Below are positions 1-7,492 of a DNA stretch of 12,577 nucleotides, piece after piece. The position numbers were made by a program, and so were the translations under genes. The notes under the pieces are model-generated. The model had not been told where the DNA came from, did not search any database, and saw only the letters and a list, made by a program, of their open reading frames with translations. Numbering within the stretch: the stretch's first letter is position 1; the number at the start of each line of letters is the position of its first letter. The stretch is from JAZDOH01 sp043798815. GTDB lineage: Bacteria; Patescibacteriota; Gracilibacteria; UM-FILTER-43-11. The DNA lies in assembly GCA_043798815.1 (NCBI GenBank), contig JAZDOH010000056.1, positions 1-12,577 on the forward strand, in the 5' to 3' direction.

Positions 1-1
1 C

Positions 2-1117
2 TTTTTTGTAACCTACGCCTCCATCGACGGTTGGACACCGGAGCGGCTCGTCAAAAATTCTCCTCACAAGCTCGACACCTGGATCATGGCGGAATTGAAT
101 CAGCTCATCAGCGGACAAATCGAGTATTTCCGCGTGTACGACCTGCAAAAAGCCAGCAACGCGATCTATAAGTTCGTGGATGACCTCACCAACTGGTACA
201 TCCGCCGCTCCCGCCGGCGCTTTTGGAAATCCGAGGACGACACGGATAAAAACCACGCGTACTCGACGCTTTACACCGTGCTCGTCAAACTGTGCCAGGT
301 TCTCGCTCCGTTCACACCTTTCATGCCAGAAGCCATGTACCAGAACCTGACGGGCGAAGAATCGGTGCATCTAACGGCTTACCCAACGCCGGACAGCAAG
401 GTTTATGACGAAACGCTGATTCACGAAATTCATTTGGCTAAAACCATCGTAAACCTGGGGCTCGCCGCTAGAAGCAAAAAGAAAATCAAAGTGCGCCAAC
501 CTCTCTCAAAAATGGAAGTGGTGCTCGCCGACCAAGCCGATCACGCGCTTCTTTCGGACCAATTGGAAACAATCAAAGAAGAGCTGAACTTAAAAGAGCT
601 GGATTTTATCAATGATCCCTCGGAATTCGCCACTCGCATTGCCCGCCCCAATGCGCGCCTGCTTGGCCCCAAATACGGCCAACAGGTGCAGCAAATCATC
701 CTGGCCTGTAAAAACGGGGAATTTGAACAGCTTGGCAACGGAAACATCAAAGTGCTCGACCATGAACTGACCCCGGAAGAAGTGCAAATCGATTATTTGC
801 CCAAAGAAGGCTTTGACGTGGAGTCCGTCGAAGGATTGCTCGTGGCGCTCGACACCATCATTTCTCCGGAACTGGAACAAGAAGGGTTGGCCCGCGATCT
901 CGTCCGCCAAATACAAGATCTCCGCAAAGCCGCAGGCTACAACGTGAGTGATCGAATTCAACTCTCCATTCAAAACGCCCCTCAAGAGCTGCTCAATAAG
1001 TTCGGCGAATACATCAAAACGGAAACCCTCGCCAGCTCCATTGAAAAAACCTTACCGGATTCCGATCAATCCACTGAATATGAAGGATTGACGATCCAAG
1101 TGAAACGGTTACAATAA
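2..1117 (+). CDS. ileS: Isoleucyl-tRNA synthetase, C-terminal part (5' end outside window)
   Basis: Class I aminoacyl-tRNA synthetase that charges tRNA-Ile in the cytoplasm. Only the last 371 residues are visible. The frame is open from base 2, so the ATG at 86 is internal (Met in LDTWIMAELN). The fragment starts at the junction of the catalytic core and the anticodon-binding helical domain (LDTWIMAELNQL; DDLTNWYIRRSRRRFW; LAPFTPFMPEAMYQNL). It continues with KKKIKVRQPLSKMEVVL and ends in a domain like the one at the C-terminus of the IleS2/eukaryote-like form (RDLVRQIQDLRKAAGYNVSDR). No C-terminal Cys4 zinc finger of the E. coli-type enzyme is present, which fits that second form; this subtype call is inference. 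The HIGH and KMSKS motifs lie upstream of the window. The stop is TAA. The next gene begins 5 bp downstream, so the two are probably co-transcribed. Confidence 0.95.
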   Translation, partial: FFVTYASIDGWTPERLVKNSPHKLDTWIMAELNQLISGQIEYFRVYDLQKASNAIYKFVDDLTNWYIRRSRRRFWKSEDDTDKNHAYSTLYTVLVKLCQVLAPFTPFMPEAMYQNLTGEESVHLTAYPTPDSKVYDETLIHEIHLAKTIVNLGLAARSKKKIKVRQPLSKMEVVLADQADHALLSDQLETIKEELNLKELDFINDPSEFATRIARPNARLLGPKYGQQVQQIILACKNGEFEQLGNGNIKVLDHELTPEEVQIDYLPKEGFDVESVEGLLVALDTIISPELEQEGLARDLVRQIQDLRKAAGYNVSDRIQLSIQNAPQELLNKFGEYIKTETLASSIEKTLPDSDQSTEYEGLTIQVKRLQ

Positions 1118-1122
1118 AGCCA

Positions 1123-1497
1123 ATGATTAAGCGACTCATCCTTCATTTATTAGCCAATACCGGCGCGCTCTACGCCACCTTCATTTTGCTCCAGGGGGAT
1201 TTCCTGATCACCGGTGGCTGGCGTGGCTACGCGATTGGAGCCATGATTTTTGCGATTCTGAACGGATTTGTAAAACCCGTAATCAAAATCCTGTCGCTCC
1301 CCTTCGTTCTCATCTCAGCCGGACTGTTCACGCTCGTCATCAACATGGGTATTGTGTGGTTCGCCAAATACGCGCTTGATGTGCTCAAGTTCGAAGGCGT
1401 CACCATTCAGATCGCCGGCAGCTGGGTCACCTACCTCTACATCGGAATCCTCATGTCCATCGCCAACATGATGATCCACTGGCTACTAAAAAATTAA
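1123..1497 (+). CDS. Small 4-TM holin-like membrane protein (phage holin family 4 / YvlD-like)
   Basis: A 124-residue integral membrane protein with about four hydrophobic segments, near residues 5-25, 33-52, 56-80 and 97-121. The sequence NGFVKPVIKILSLPFVL followed by a glycine and LVINM matches the signature of the family named phage holin 4 superfamily/YvlD (Pfam PF04020, recognised from memory). That family is widespread in bacterial chromosomes outside prophages and its function is poorly defined, so the word holin should not be read as proof of lysis. The gene starts 5 bp after ileS stops and has no Shine-Dalgarno sequence, so it probably depends on the ileS transcript. Its TAA stop overlaps the stop of the convergent PilT-like gene by 4 bp (TTAA). 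Confidence 0.8.
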   Translation: MIKRLILHLLANTGALYATFILLQGDFLITGGWRGYAIGAMIFAILNGFVKPVIKILSLPFVLISAGLFTLVINMGIVWFAKYALDVLKFEGVTIQIAGSWVTYLYIGILMSIANMMIHWLLKN

Positions 1498-2603
1498 TCG
1501 TTTGCGGCAAATTGGGCGGCTACTTCCTGGCTGATCACGCCTTGTTCAGCGAGTTCGGCGGCGGAAGCTTCACGGGTGACCATGCCTTCGCTTCGTCCGC
1601 CCTGCAGAGCCGTGGGAATTTGGGAAATATTGCCGTGACGGAGTAGATTGGGAATGTTTTGGGAATTGATGAGCAGTTCACACACGGCCACGCGTCCGGC
1701 GCCGTCCGCGCGATCCACCAGCGCCTGGGATAAAACGGCGATGAGATTGTCCGCGATGCGGTTCTGGGCTTGTTCGTGCTGAGCCTGCGGGAACATGGCG
1801 ATCATGCGTTCCAGGGTTTGCACCACGTTTTTAGTGAGCATGGAGGCGATGACCAAATGTCCGGTTTCCGCCACCCGAAGAACTCCATCGAGGGCTTCAA
1901 AATCACTCACTTCGCTCACCATGATGACATTGGGGTCTTGCCGAATGGCGGCCTGCAGGCCGTTGGGAATTGTGAGGGTGTCTTTTCCGAGTTCACGCTG
2001 GGTGAAAATGGACTTTTTGTCGGCAAACACGTGTTCGATCGGATTTTCAATCGTGATGATGTGTTCGACGAAATTCTCATTGAGGTATTCCAGCATCGCC
2101 TGAATGGTGGTGGATTTTCCGGAACCGGTGTTGCCGGTCACCAGAATCAATCCCTGGCGCAGGCCGAGAAGATTTTTAATGACCTCCGGAACTCCCAATT
2201 GCTCGAGCGGCGGGATGTGTTTCGAGATCATCCGCATCACCGCGGAAAGTTTGCCGCGCTGGTAAAACACGTTCACGCGGAAACTCACGCCATTGTTATT
2301 CGTGTATGAAAAATCCAATTCCCGCACTCGCTCAAGGCGCTTGTGCTCATCGGGGCTCGTGAGCATTTGGCCCACCATGGCTTCCATTTCCTCATGACTC
2401 AAAGTCTGGATGTTTTCCACAAACACGATTTTCCCCTGCACGCGGAGTGCCACACGGCTTCCTTCACCAAAGTGAATATCCGACGCCTCGCGCTCAATGC
2501 ACAGGTTCACCAGCTGATCGAGAATTACTTTTGGTTGTACGGACACAGGAGCTGTAGCCTGATCAATGGCCTGCACTAAATCCGAATGAGGAGTTGAATC
2601 CAT
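1494..2603 (-). CDS. pilT: PilT-family type IV pilus ATPase with altered catalytic motifs
   Basis: A 369-residue cytoplasmic secretion-type ATPase. PilT proteins power pilus retraction as hexamers. The N-terminal domain contains REASDIHFGEG and the family's RVNVFYQRG stretch. The Walker A motif GNTGSGKST is intact (157-165). The other motifs deviate. The Asp box reads ITIENPIEH instead of IEDPIE. The Walker B region reads VIMVSEVSD (227-234) where GEMRD is usual. The His box reads TGHLVIASMLT (247-257), so the second histidine of TLHT is Leu256. The C-terminus keeps PilT-like RMIAMFP and EGM. The start at 2603 is chosen because a strong promoter (2626-2654) lies inside the longer open frame, which would also overlap alaS. 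No Shine-Dalgarno sequence is present. Length is close to normal PilT (about 350). Retraction activity cannot be assumed; a regulatory or inactive paralogue is possible. Confidence 0.85.
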   Translation of the reverse strand: MDSTPHSDLVQAIDQATAPVSVQPKVILDQLVNLCIEREASDIHFGEGSRVALRVQGKIVFVENIQTLSHEEMEAMVGQMLTSPDEHKRLERVRELDFSYTNNNGVSFRVNVFYQRGKLSAVMRMISKHIPPLEQLGVPEVIKNLLGLRQGLILVTGNTGSGKSTTIQAMLEYLNENFVEHIITIENPIEHVFADKKSIFTQRELGKDTLTIPNGLQAAIRQDPNVIMVSEVSDFEALDGVLRVAETGHLVIASMLTKNVVQTLERMIAMFPQAQHEQAQNRIADNLIAVLSQALVDRADGAGRVAVCELLINSQNIPNLLRHGNISQIPTALQGGRSEGMVTREASAAELAEQGVISQEVAAQFAAND

Positions 2604-2625
2604 AAAATACGTTAGTAATCTGTTT

Positions 2626-2654
2626 ATTATAGCAAATTTTCTCCCCTTTTTCAA
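2626..2654 (-). promoter_or_regulatory. Promoter of the PilT-like gene
   Basis: On the minus strand TTGAAA (2649-2654) is separated by exactly 17 bp from TATAAT (2626-2631). The -10 is preceded by TGC, giving an extended -10 element. The predicted start of transcription is about 15 bp before the ATG at 2603. The -35 box falls in the region where RNA polymerase would also contact the divergent alaS promoter. Confidence 0.8.
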
Positions 2655-2664
2655 TGCTTTCGGA

Positions 2665-2670
2665 TATAAT
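2665..2670 (+). promoter_or_regulatory. -10 box of alaS, nearly leaderless
   Basis: A perfect TATAAT lies 9 bp before the alaS ATG at 2680. Transcription would begin near 2677, leaving a leader of only about 3 nt. No good -35 hexamer sits 16-18 bp upstream (the sequence there is C-rich), so strength may depend on another factor or on the geometry of the divergent promoter. Confidence 0.55.
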
Positions 2671-2679
2671 GCCTCTCGT

Positions 2680-4446
2680 ATGCAAGCTAGAGAAATCCGA
2701 CAAAAATACCTGGAATTTTTCAAAAGTAAGGGGCACACCGTTATCCCCTCCGCTCCGCTGTTGCCGGAAAATGATCCGACGGTGCTTTTTACTACAGCGG
2801 GAATGCATCCGTTGGTTCCCTACCTTTTGGGTGAACCGCATCCGGGAGGAAAACGGTTGGCGGATTACCAAAAATGCATTCGCACGGGGGATATTGAAGA
2901 AGTGGGCGACAATTCACATCTCACATTTTTTGAAATGCTCGGCAACTGGTCGCTCGGGGATTACTTCAAAAAAGAAGCCATTGCATGGAGCTTTGAGTTT
3001 TTAACCGGAAAACAGTGGCTTAATATTCCGCTGGAAAAACTCGCGGTCACCTGTTTTGAGGGAGATAGCGATGCGCCAAAAGACACCGAGTCTGCGGGAA
3101 TTTGGAAAAGCCTGGGAATTCCGGAGGAGCGAATCGGATTTTTGCCCAAAGAAAAAAACTGGTGGGGGCCTGCCGGGCAAACCGGCCCCTGCGGCCCGGA
3201 CACGGAAATGTTTTATTGGGTTGGCGAAGGAAAACCTCACGGCAATCCCGCGAAAAATGAGAATGATTGGCTCGAAATTTGGAATGACGTTTTTATGCAG
3301 TACTTTAAAACCGCGGAGGGAAAATTCGAACCGCTGAAACAAACCAACGTGGATACGGGAATGGGGCTGGAACGCGCTACGACGGTGCTCCAGGGCAAAA
3401 AATCCGTGTATCAAACGGAGCTCTTCACTCCCCTACTTGAAAAAATTGGAACGCTCACCAGCGCCCCGTACGCCGAAAATACCGTGCCATATCACATCAT
3501 CGCCGACCATCTCCGTTCCGCCGCCATGATGGCAGGCGACGGCGTTCGTCCGAGCAATGTGGATCAGGGGTATGTGATGCGCCGACTCATCAGCCGCGCC
3601 ATTCGCCATGGCAAAAAAATTGGCATTGATCAGGATTTTACGGCCATCCTCGTCAAAAAAGTCATTCATATGATGAGTGACGTGTATCCAGAACTGCAAC
3701 ATGAACAGGAAATTCTCGAGATTTTCCACCGCGAAGAAGAGCAATTCAGAAAAACGCTCCATCACGGCCTGCGCGAATTTGAGAAGATGGTGGAAAAAGT
3801 AACCGATCAACGCATTTCCGGCGAGCAAGCATTCCATCTTTACGACACCTACGGCTTTCCCATCGAAATAACGGAAGAGCTGGCCAAAGAGCGCGGTCTG
3901 CAGGTGGATAAAAAAGGTTTTGAAGAAGCGTTCAAAAAGCATCAAGCCACCTCACGCGCCGGCGCCGAACAAAAATTCTCCGGAGGTCTTGCGGATCATT
4001 CCGAGGAATGCAAAAAACTACACACCGCAACTCACCTCTTGCAACAAGCGCTCCGGGACGTTTTGGGTCCTCATGTATGTCAAAAAGGCTCGAACATTAC
4101 ACGGGAGCGGCTACGATTTGATTTTAATCACCAAGCCAAGCTAACTCCCGAGCAACTCAAACAGGTGGAAGAGATTGTGAACAAGCAAATCCAACGCGAC
4201 CTTCCAATCCGCTTTGAGCTAATGGAACCCGCGGAAGCTAAATCCAAAGGGGTGATCGGTTTATTTGAGGATAAATACGCAGCTCTCGGAAACAAAGTGA
4301 AAGTGTACTTTATGGGCGATTATTCCAAAGAAATCTGCGGCGGCCCGCACATGGATCATACCGGCCAACTCAAAAACTTCCGCATAACCAAAGAAGAAGC
4401 CTGTTCCGCCGGCATCCGGCGTATCAAGGCCGTCGTGGGAGGTTGA
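2680..4446 (+). CDS. alaS: Alanyl-tRNA synthetase, short form lacking the C-terminal domain
   Basis: Class II synthetase that charges tRNA-Ala. It has 588 residues, against roughly 875 in typical bacteria. The catalytic domain (1 to about 420) is complete: TTAGMHPLVPYL, the motif-2 region YQKCIRTGDIEEVG with FFEMLGNWSLGDYF, WWGPAGQTGPCGPDTE, TGMGLER, and motif 3 DGVRPSNVDQGYVMRRLISR. The editing site is kept, with HTATH (448-452) and CGGPH (Cys553, His557), where the family usually has CGGTH. Two parts are missing. The linker and beta-barrel segment between the domains is cut to about 30 residues. The coiled-coil plus DHHA1/C-Ala region after the editing domain is absent; the protein ends at IRRIKAVVGG with TGA. 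No remnant of the missing domain is readable downstream, so this looks like a natural short form and not a frameshift. It is divergent to the PilT-like gene. Confidence 0.95.
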   Translation: MQAREIRQKYLEFFKSKGHTVIPSAPLLPENDPTVLFTTAGMHPLVPYLLGEPHPGGKRLADYQKCIRTGDIEEVGDNSHLTFFEMLGNWSLGDYFKKEAIAWSFEFLTGKQWLNIPLEKLAVTCFEGDSDAPKDTESAGIWKSLGIPEERIGFLPKEKNWWGPAGQTGPCGPDTEMFYWVGEGKPHGNPAKNENDWLEIWNDVFMQYFKTAEGKFEPLKQTNVDTGMGLERATTVLQGKKSVYQTELFTPLLEKIGTLTSAPYAENTVPYHIIADHLRSAAMMAGDGVRPSNVDQGYVMRRLISRAIRHGKKIGIDQDFTAILVKKVIHMMSDVYPELQHEQEILEIFHREEEQFRKTLHHGLREFEKMVEKVTDQRISGEQAFHLYDTYGFPIEITEELAKERGLQVDKKGFEEAFKKHQATSRAGAEQKFSGGLADHSEECKKLHTATHLLQQALRDVLGPHVCQKGSNITRERLRFDFNHQAKLTPEQLKQVEEIVNKQIQRDLPIRFELMEPAEAKSKGVIGLFEDKYAALGNKVKVYFMGDYSKEICGGPHMDHTGQLKNFRITKEEACSAGIRRIKAVVGG

Positions 4447-4508
4447 TGCTACTGCCCCGCTGGAGACCATGCTTCACCCTCCAATGGCACTTTCCAGAAA
4501 AGACTAAG

Positions 4509-4531
4509 TTATACGTATTCTATACGTATAA
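4509..4531. repeat. Operator-like 23-bp inverted repeat between alaS and mscS
   Basis: Arms TTATACGTA (4509-4517) and TACGTATAA (4523-4531) are perfect inverted repeats around a 5-base centre. Inside them the self-palindromic octamer ATACGTAT occurs twice (4511-4518 and 4522-4529), 11 bp apart, about one helical turn. There is no T-run on either side, so it does not look like a terminator. It lies about 100 bp upstream of the mscS -35 box. The rest of the 234-bp gap (4447-4680) holds the mscS promoter and no convincing gene. Confidence 0.6.
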
Positions 4532-4632
4532 GACTTCAAAAATGAGAAGGTTGCGGTACACCATCACACCAGCGCACCACCCGCATCCTAAAAAACTTCT
4601 TGAAATATTTAGCAGTGCCAATCCCAAAATCC

Positions 4633-4661
4633 TTGAAATAAAGGCTAATTTTTGCTATAAT
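4633..4661 (+). promoter_or_regulatory. Promoter of the MscS-family gene
   Basis: TTGAAA (4633-4638), a 17-bp spacer and TATAAT (4656-4661) preceded by TGC (extended -10). It has the same two hexamers, spacer length and TGC extension as the promoter of the PilT-like gene. Transcription should start near 4668, leaving a leader of about 13 nt before the ATG at 4681. Confidence 0.8.
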
Positions 4662-4680
4662 AGTTAGATTAAAACAAAAT

Positions 4681-5820
4681 ATGTTGATGGAACTAATTCC
4701 TCAGGCGCTCGCGGCTACGGGAACCGCAGCTCAAAACGCATCGGTCATGGGAGCCAATGCCCAGAGCGGTGGTGGCATCTCAGGATTACTGAGTTATTTG
4801 CTAAGCCACATGGCAGGCTGGGTTGGAGGAATTTTGATTTTGGTGGCTTTTTATGGATTGGCCAAAATCGCCAGTCAGCGAGCGAAAGAAAAAATCATCA
4901 GTAGCAAAGGTGAAAATGCGCCTGAAAACGCCCTGGTGCTTGTGGAACGTCTCACAAAGATCGGCATCATGGCCATCGGCATTGTGATTGCCGGCGCCAT
5001 AAACGGAATCAATTTGGGAACGGTGATCGGCGCAATCTCATTGGCTGTTGGCTTTGCCTTAAAAGACATCATCAGCAACATCATCTCCTCGATCGTCATG
5101 TTGGCTCAGAATCGTATTCGCATTGGTGACTTTGTGCAAATCGGCGACATCATGGGCACCATTGTGAGCATCGACACTCGCGTCACTGTTATCCAATCCA
5201 TCGACGGCAGCCAAGTGGTGGTTCCCAACCAGAACATGCTGAATCAAATTCTGATAAGTTATACCGTCAACCCTTTCCGTCGGCTCCAAATCGACGTGGG
5301 AGTGGATTACAACACGGATTTGGCGTCCGCCACCGCATTGGTTAAGGGTGTTTTAGATAAACATCCTGACGTAGTGGCTAAACCACCTTGCATGGTGCTT
5401 GTGAACGAATTCGGAGACAGTTCCATAAGCCTACGTGTGTTCTTTTGGATTGAATCTAAAAAGAATTGGCAGGTGATCCGCTCCAATGTGGCTTACCGAA
5501 TTCGAAAAGCCTTCAAAGAAGCTGGAATCAATATCCCCTTCCCCATCCGCACACTCAAAGTGGATGAAGACGATCGCGCGTTCCTCAAAACCATGGACAG
5601 TCTCAAAAAAGGCGTGGCACCAGAAGACAAAAAAATCCCCAGTAAAGACACTCTCCGTCAGGTAGCAGAAAATATCGAACATGAACCCGCTATTCCTGAA
5701 AAACTATTTGAGGAAAAACCCATGCAACCCAATCCGGAAGTAAAACCTGTCCCCAGCATTCAGGTGTTTAAAACCCTGGAAACCCAAAAGAAAGACTCCG
5801 AACCGCCAACACGGATTTAA
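4681..5820 (+). CDS. MscS-family mechanosensitive ion channel
   Basis: A 379-residue small-conductance mechanosensitive channel of the cytoplasmic membrane, which opens on membrane tension to release solutes after osmotic downshock. Hydrophobic segments lie near 44-64 and 91-110. The pore helix (about 112-140) is rich in Gly and Ala (TVIGAISLAVGFALKD). The conserved beta domain follows: RIGDFVQIGDIMGTIVSID, then VVVPNQNML (179-187), then the alpha/beta vestibule domain ending near residue 292. Residues from about 295 to 379 form a charged, Pro/Glu/Lys-rich tail that looks disordered. The N-terminus (LIPQALAATGTA) has an Ala-rich stretch but not a full signal peptide. No Shine-Dalgarno sequence is present. 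An in-frame ATG at 4687 could also serve as start. The stop codon directly abuts that of convergent pilB. Confidence 0.92.
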   Translation: MLMELIPQALAATGTAAQNASVMGANAQSGGGISGLLSYLLSHMAGWVGGILILVAFYGLAKIASQRAKEKIISSKGENAPENALVLVERLTKIGIMAIGIVIAGAINGINLGTVIGAISLAVGFALKDIISNIISSIVMLAQNRIRIGDFVQIGDIMGTIVSIDTRVTVIQSIDGSQVVVPNQNMLNQILISYTVNPFRRLQIDVGVDYNTDLASATALVKGVLDKHPDVVAKPPCMVLVNEFGDSSISLRVFFWIESKKNWQVIRSNVAYRIRKAFKEAGINIPFPIRTLKVDEDDRAFLKTMDSLKKGVAPEDKKIPSKDTLRQVAENIEHEPAIPEKLFEEKPMQPNPEVKPVPSIQVFKTLETQKKDSEPPTRI

Positions 5821-7455
5821 TTAGATCGACACCCGGTACACTTCCTCGAGCGTTGTAATCCCGCCCAGCACTTTTAAGATGCCGTCTTCGTGAAGTGAAA
5901 GCATGCGGCAGTGTTTGTTGATGTAATCGTAGATCACGGGCATGGGTTTGGCTTCCAGGAGCAGGTCACGGAGTTCCTGGTTGAATCGGAGCACTTCGGC
6001 AATGGCCAATTGGCCACGGTAGCCGGTTTTACCACAGGCATTGCAGCCAACCGCACGTCTGAGATTTGGAGGAAGAACGGGGGTTTCAAGACCTTTGGCT
6101 TTGATTTGATCCAACGTTACCTGGATATGTTCCTGTTCCACCGCGGTAACGGGACGGTCGACGGCGCAGGAGCACAGTCGCCGCACCAATCGTTGCGCGA
6201 TGATGAGGTCGAGCGCGGGAGCCAAAATAAACCCCTTCACACCCATGTTGATGAGGCGCGGGATGGATTCGATGGCGGCATTGGTGTGGAGCGTGGAGAT
6301 GACGAGATGTCCTGTCAGCGATGCCTGGGCCGCGATTTCGGCGGTTTCCTGGTCACGGATTTCCCCCACCATGATCACATTCGGATCCTGGCGCAAAATC
6401 GCCCGAAGTCCATTGCTGAAGGTATAACCCACTTCCGGGCTAACCTGGCTTTGAGTCACTCCCGGCAAATTGTATTCCACGGGGTCTTCAAGCGTGATGA
6501 CTTTTTTGGCTTGGGTATCCATGGCCTTAAGCAAAGCGTAAAGCGTGGTTGTTTTCCCCGCGCCTGTGGGGCCGGTGACGAGAATCAACCCATGGGGCAA
6601 TTTGATCCCCTCTTCCAAATTCCGCAGAGCTTCACCGGAAAATCCGAGTTCCTTAAAATCCACAAACGCTTTTTCTGGATCCATGAGCCGCATCACGCAC
6701 GCCTCCCCGTAACGAGTAGGCAAAAGCGACACGCGCACATTGATCTGCCGCCCATTGGAATCAAACGTGTATTGGCCATCTTGCGGAACAGTCGTCACAT
6801 TCAGTTTTAAATGGGAACGTTGTTTCAATTCTTTCAAAATGCCTTCATAAATTTCGCGGTTGAGTGAAAACACGGGGTGCAGCACGCCATCAATGCGAAA
6901 ACGCACCACCACCGACTCCACCTGGGGTTGGAAGTGAATGTCCGTCGCCGTGGCCCGGTATCCTCCCACCTCAACGATGTGGAGCGCCACATCAAAACGG
7001 GAATTTTCGATTTTCGCTTTGAGCTCTCCCAAGTTCGCGATTTCCTCTTCGGCGGTCACCGATCCTTTTTCCTCGGCCACTTCAACCTGAGGCTGATAAC
7101 GATCTTTAAAATAAATCCGCTGGGCGCTTTGGACGGATTCCTCCGAAGCCAAAGCCAAAGAAACCTGATAACCTTTCCGGGTCAGCTCATCGACCAAAGC
7201 TCGAGTGAAATCCGCCTGCGGATCCACCACGGCCAAACGAAGTTGTTTGCCGGATTTAAAAAACAGGGCAGCCTGAGCGTGTTCGGACGCTTCACGAGGT
7301 AAAATTTTATTTAAATCCGTGTTCAGCGGAGTGGTGAGTAAATTCACGTAAGGCAGACCGAGCGTTTTGGCTCTGGATTCCACCTCACGCTCCTTGAACG
7401 CTTGGTTGATATCCTGAATCCCTCGCTGAACTTTGGTGTTATCGTCTTGAGACAT
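5821..7455 (-). CDS. pilB: Type IV pilus assembly ATPase PilB (GspE/PulE family)
   Basis: A 544-residue cytoplasmic ATPase that drives pilus extension (or type II secretion in the paralogous GspE). Domains in order: an N-terminal MshEN/T2SSE_N-like domain (about 25-120), the N2 domain with ATDIHFQPQ (170-178) and RFRIDGVLH, then the motor core. All motifs are canonical: Walker A GPTGAGKTT (295-303), Asp box TLEDPVEY (321-328), Walker B IMVGEIRD (361-368) and His box TGHLVISTLHTN (381-392). The zinc-binding cysteines are present as CSC (428, 430) and CNAC (471, 474). Length is normal for PilB. The ATG at 7455 is supported by a -10 box only 8 bp upstream. It lies directly downstream of ftsZ but has its own promoter. 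Pilin, platform and pre-pilin peptidase genes are not in the window, so PilB is favoured over GspE by the company of a PilT-like gene, not by proof. Confidence 0.93.
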   Translation of the reverse strand: MSQDDNTKVQRGIQDINQAFKEREVESRAKTLGLPYVNLLTTPLNTDLNKILPREASEHAQAALFFKSGKQLRLAVVDPQADFTRALVDELTRKGYQVSLALASEESVQSAQRIYFKDRYQPQVEVAEEKGSVTAEEEIANLGELKAKIENSRFDVALHIVEVGGYRATATDIHFQPQVESVVVRFRIDGVLHPVFSLNREIYEGILKELKQRSHLKLNVTTVPQDGQYTFDSNGRQINVRVSLLPTRYGEACVMRLMDPEKAFVDFKELGFSGEALRNLEEGIKLPHGLILVTGPTGAGKTTTLYALLKAMDTQAKKVITLEDPVEYNLPGVTQSQVSPEVGYTFSNGLRAILRQDPNVIMVGEIRDQETAEIAAQASLTGHLVISTLHTNAAIESIPRLINMGVKGFILAPALDLIIAQRLVRRLCSCAVDRPVTAVEQEHIQVTLDQIKAKGLETPVLPPNLRRAVGCNACGKTGYRGQLAIAEVLRFNQELRDLLLEAKPMPVIYDYINKHCRMLSLHEDGILKVLGGITTLEEVYRVSI

Positions 7456-7463
7456 ATCATACC

Positions 7464-7492
7464 ATTATACCAAAAATCCCTCTCCAGAGCAA
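7464..7492 (-). promoter_or_regulatory. Promoter of pilB, nearly leaderless
   Basis: TTGCTC (7487-7492), a 17-bp spacer and TATAAT (7464-7469) preceded by TGG (extended -10). Transcription should start near 7457, two bases before the ATG at 7455. The -35 box lies in the loop of the ftsZ terminator hairpin and the spacer covers its distal arm. Confidence 0.75.

Noticed and set aside
1123..1497. Prophage lysis module suggested by the holin-family gene
   Set aside because: There are no endolysin or phage genes nearby, and this family is common in chromosomes outside phages.
2604..2738. Longer start for the PilT-like gene (ATG at 2738), adding 45 residues
   Set aside because: The extension overlaps the start of alaS, has no PilT similarity, and contains the gene's own promoter (2626-2654).
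4446..4667. ORF of about 74 codons whose ATG overlaps the alaS stop (TGATG)
   Set aside because: It runs through the operator-like dyad and the whole mscS promoter and resembles no family. It is also not the missing AlaRS C-terminal domain.
5911..6810. Long open frame antisense to pilB (and similar ones antisense to ileS, pilT, alaS, ftsZ and ftsA)
   Set aside because: They lie opposite well-conserved coding sequence, have low-complexity His/Gly/Phe/Arg-rich products without motifs, and are explained by codon bias of the real genes.
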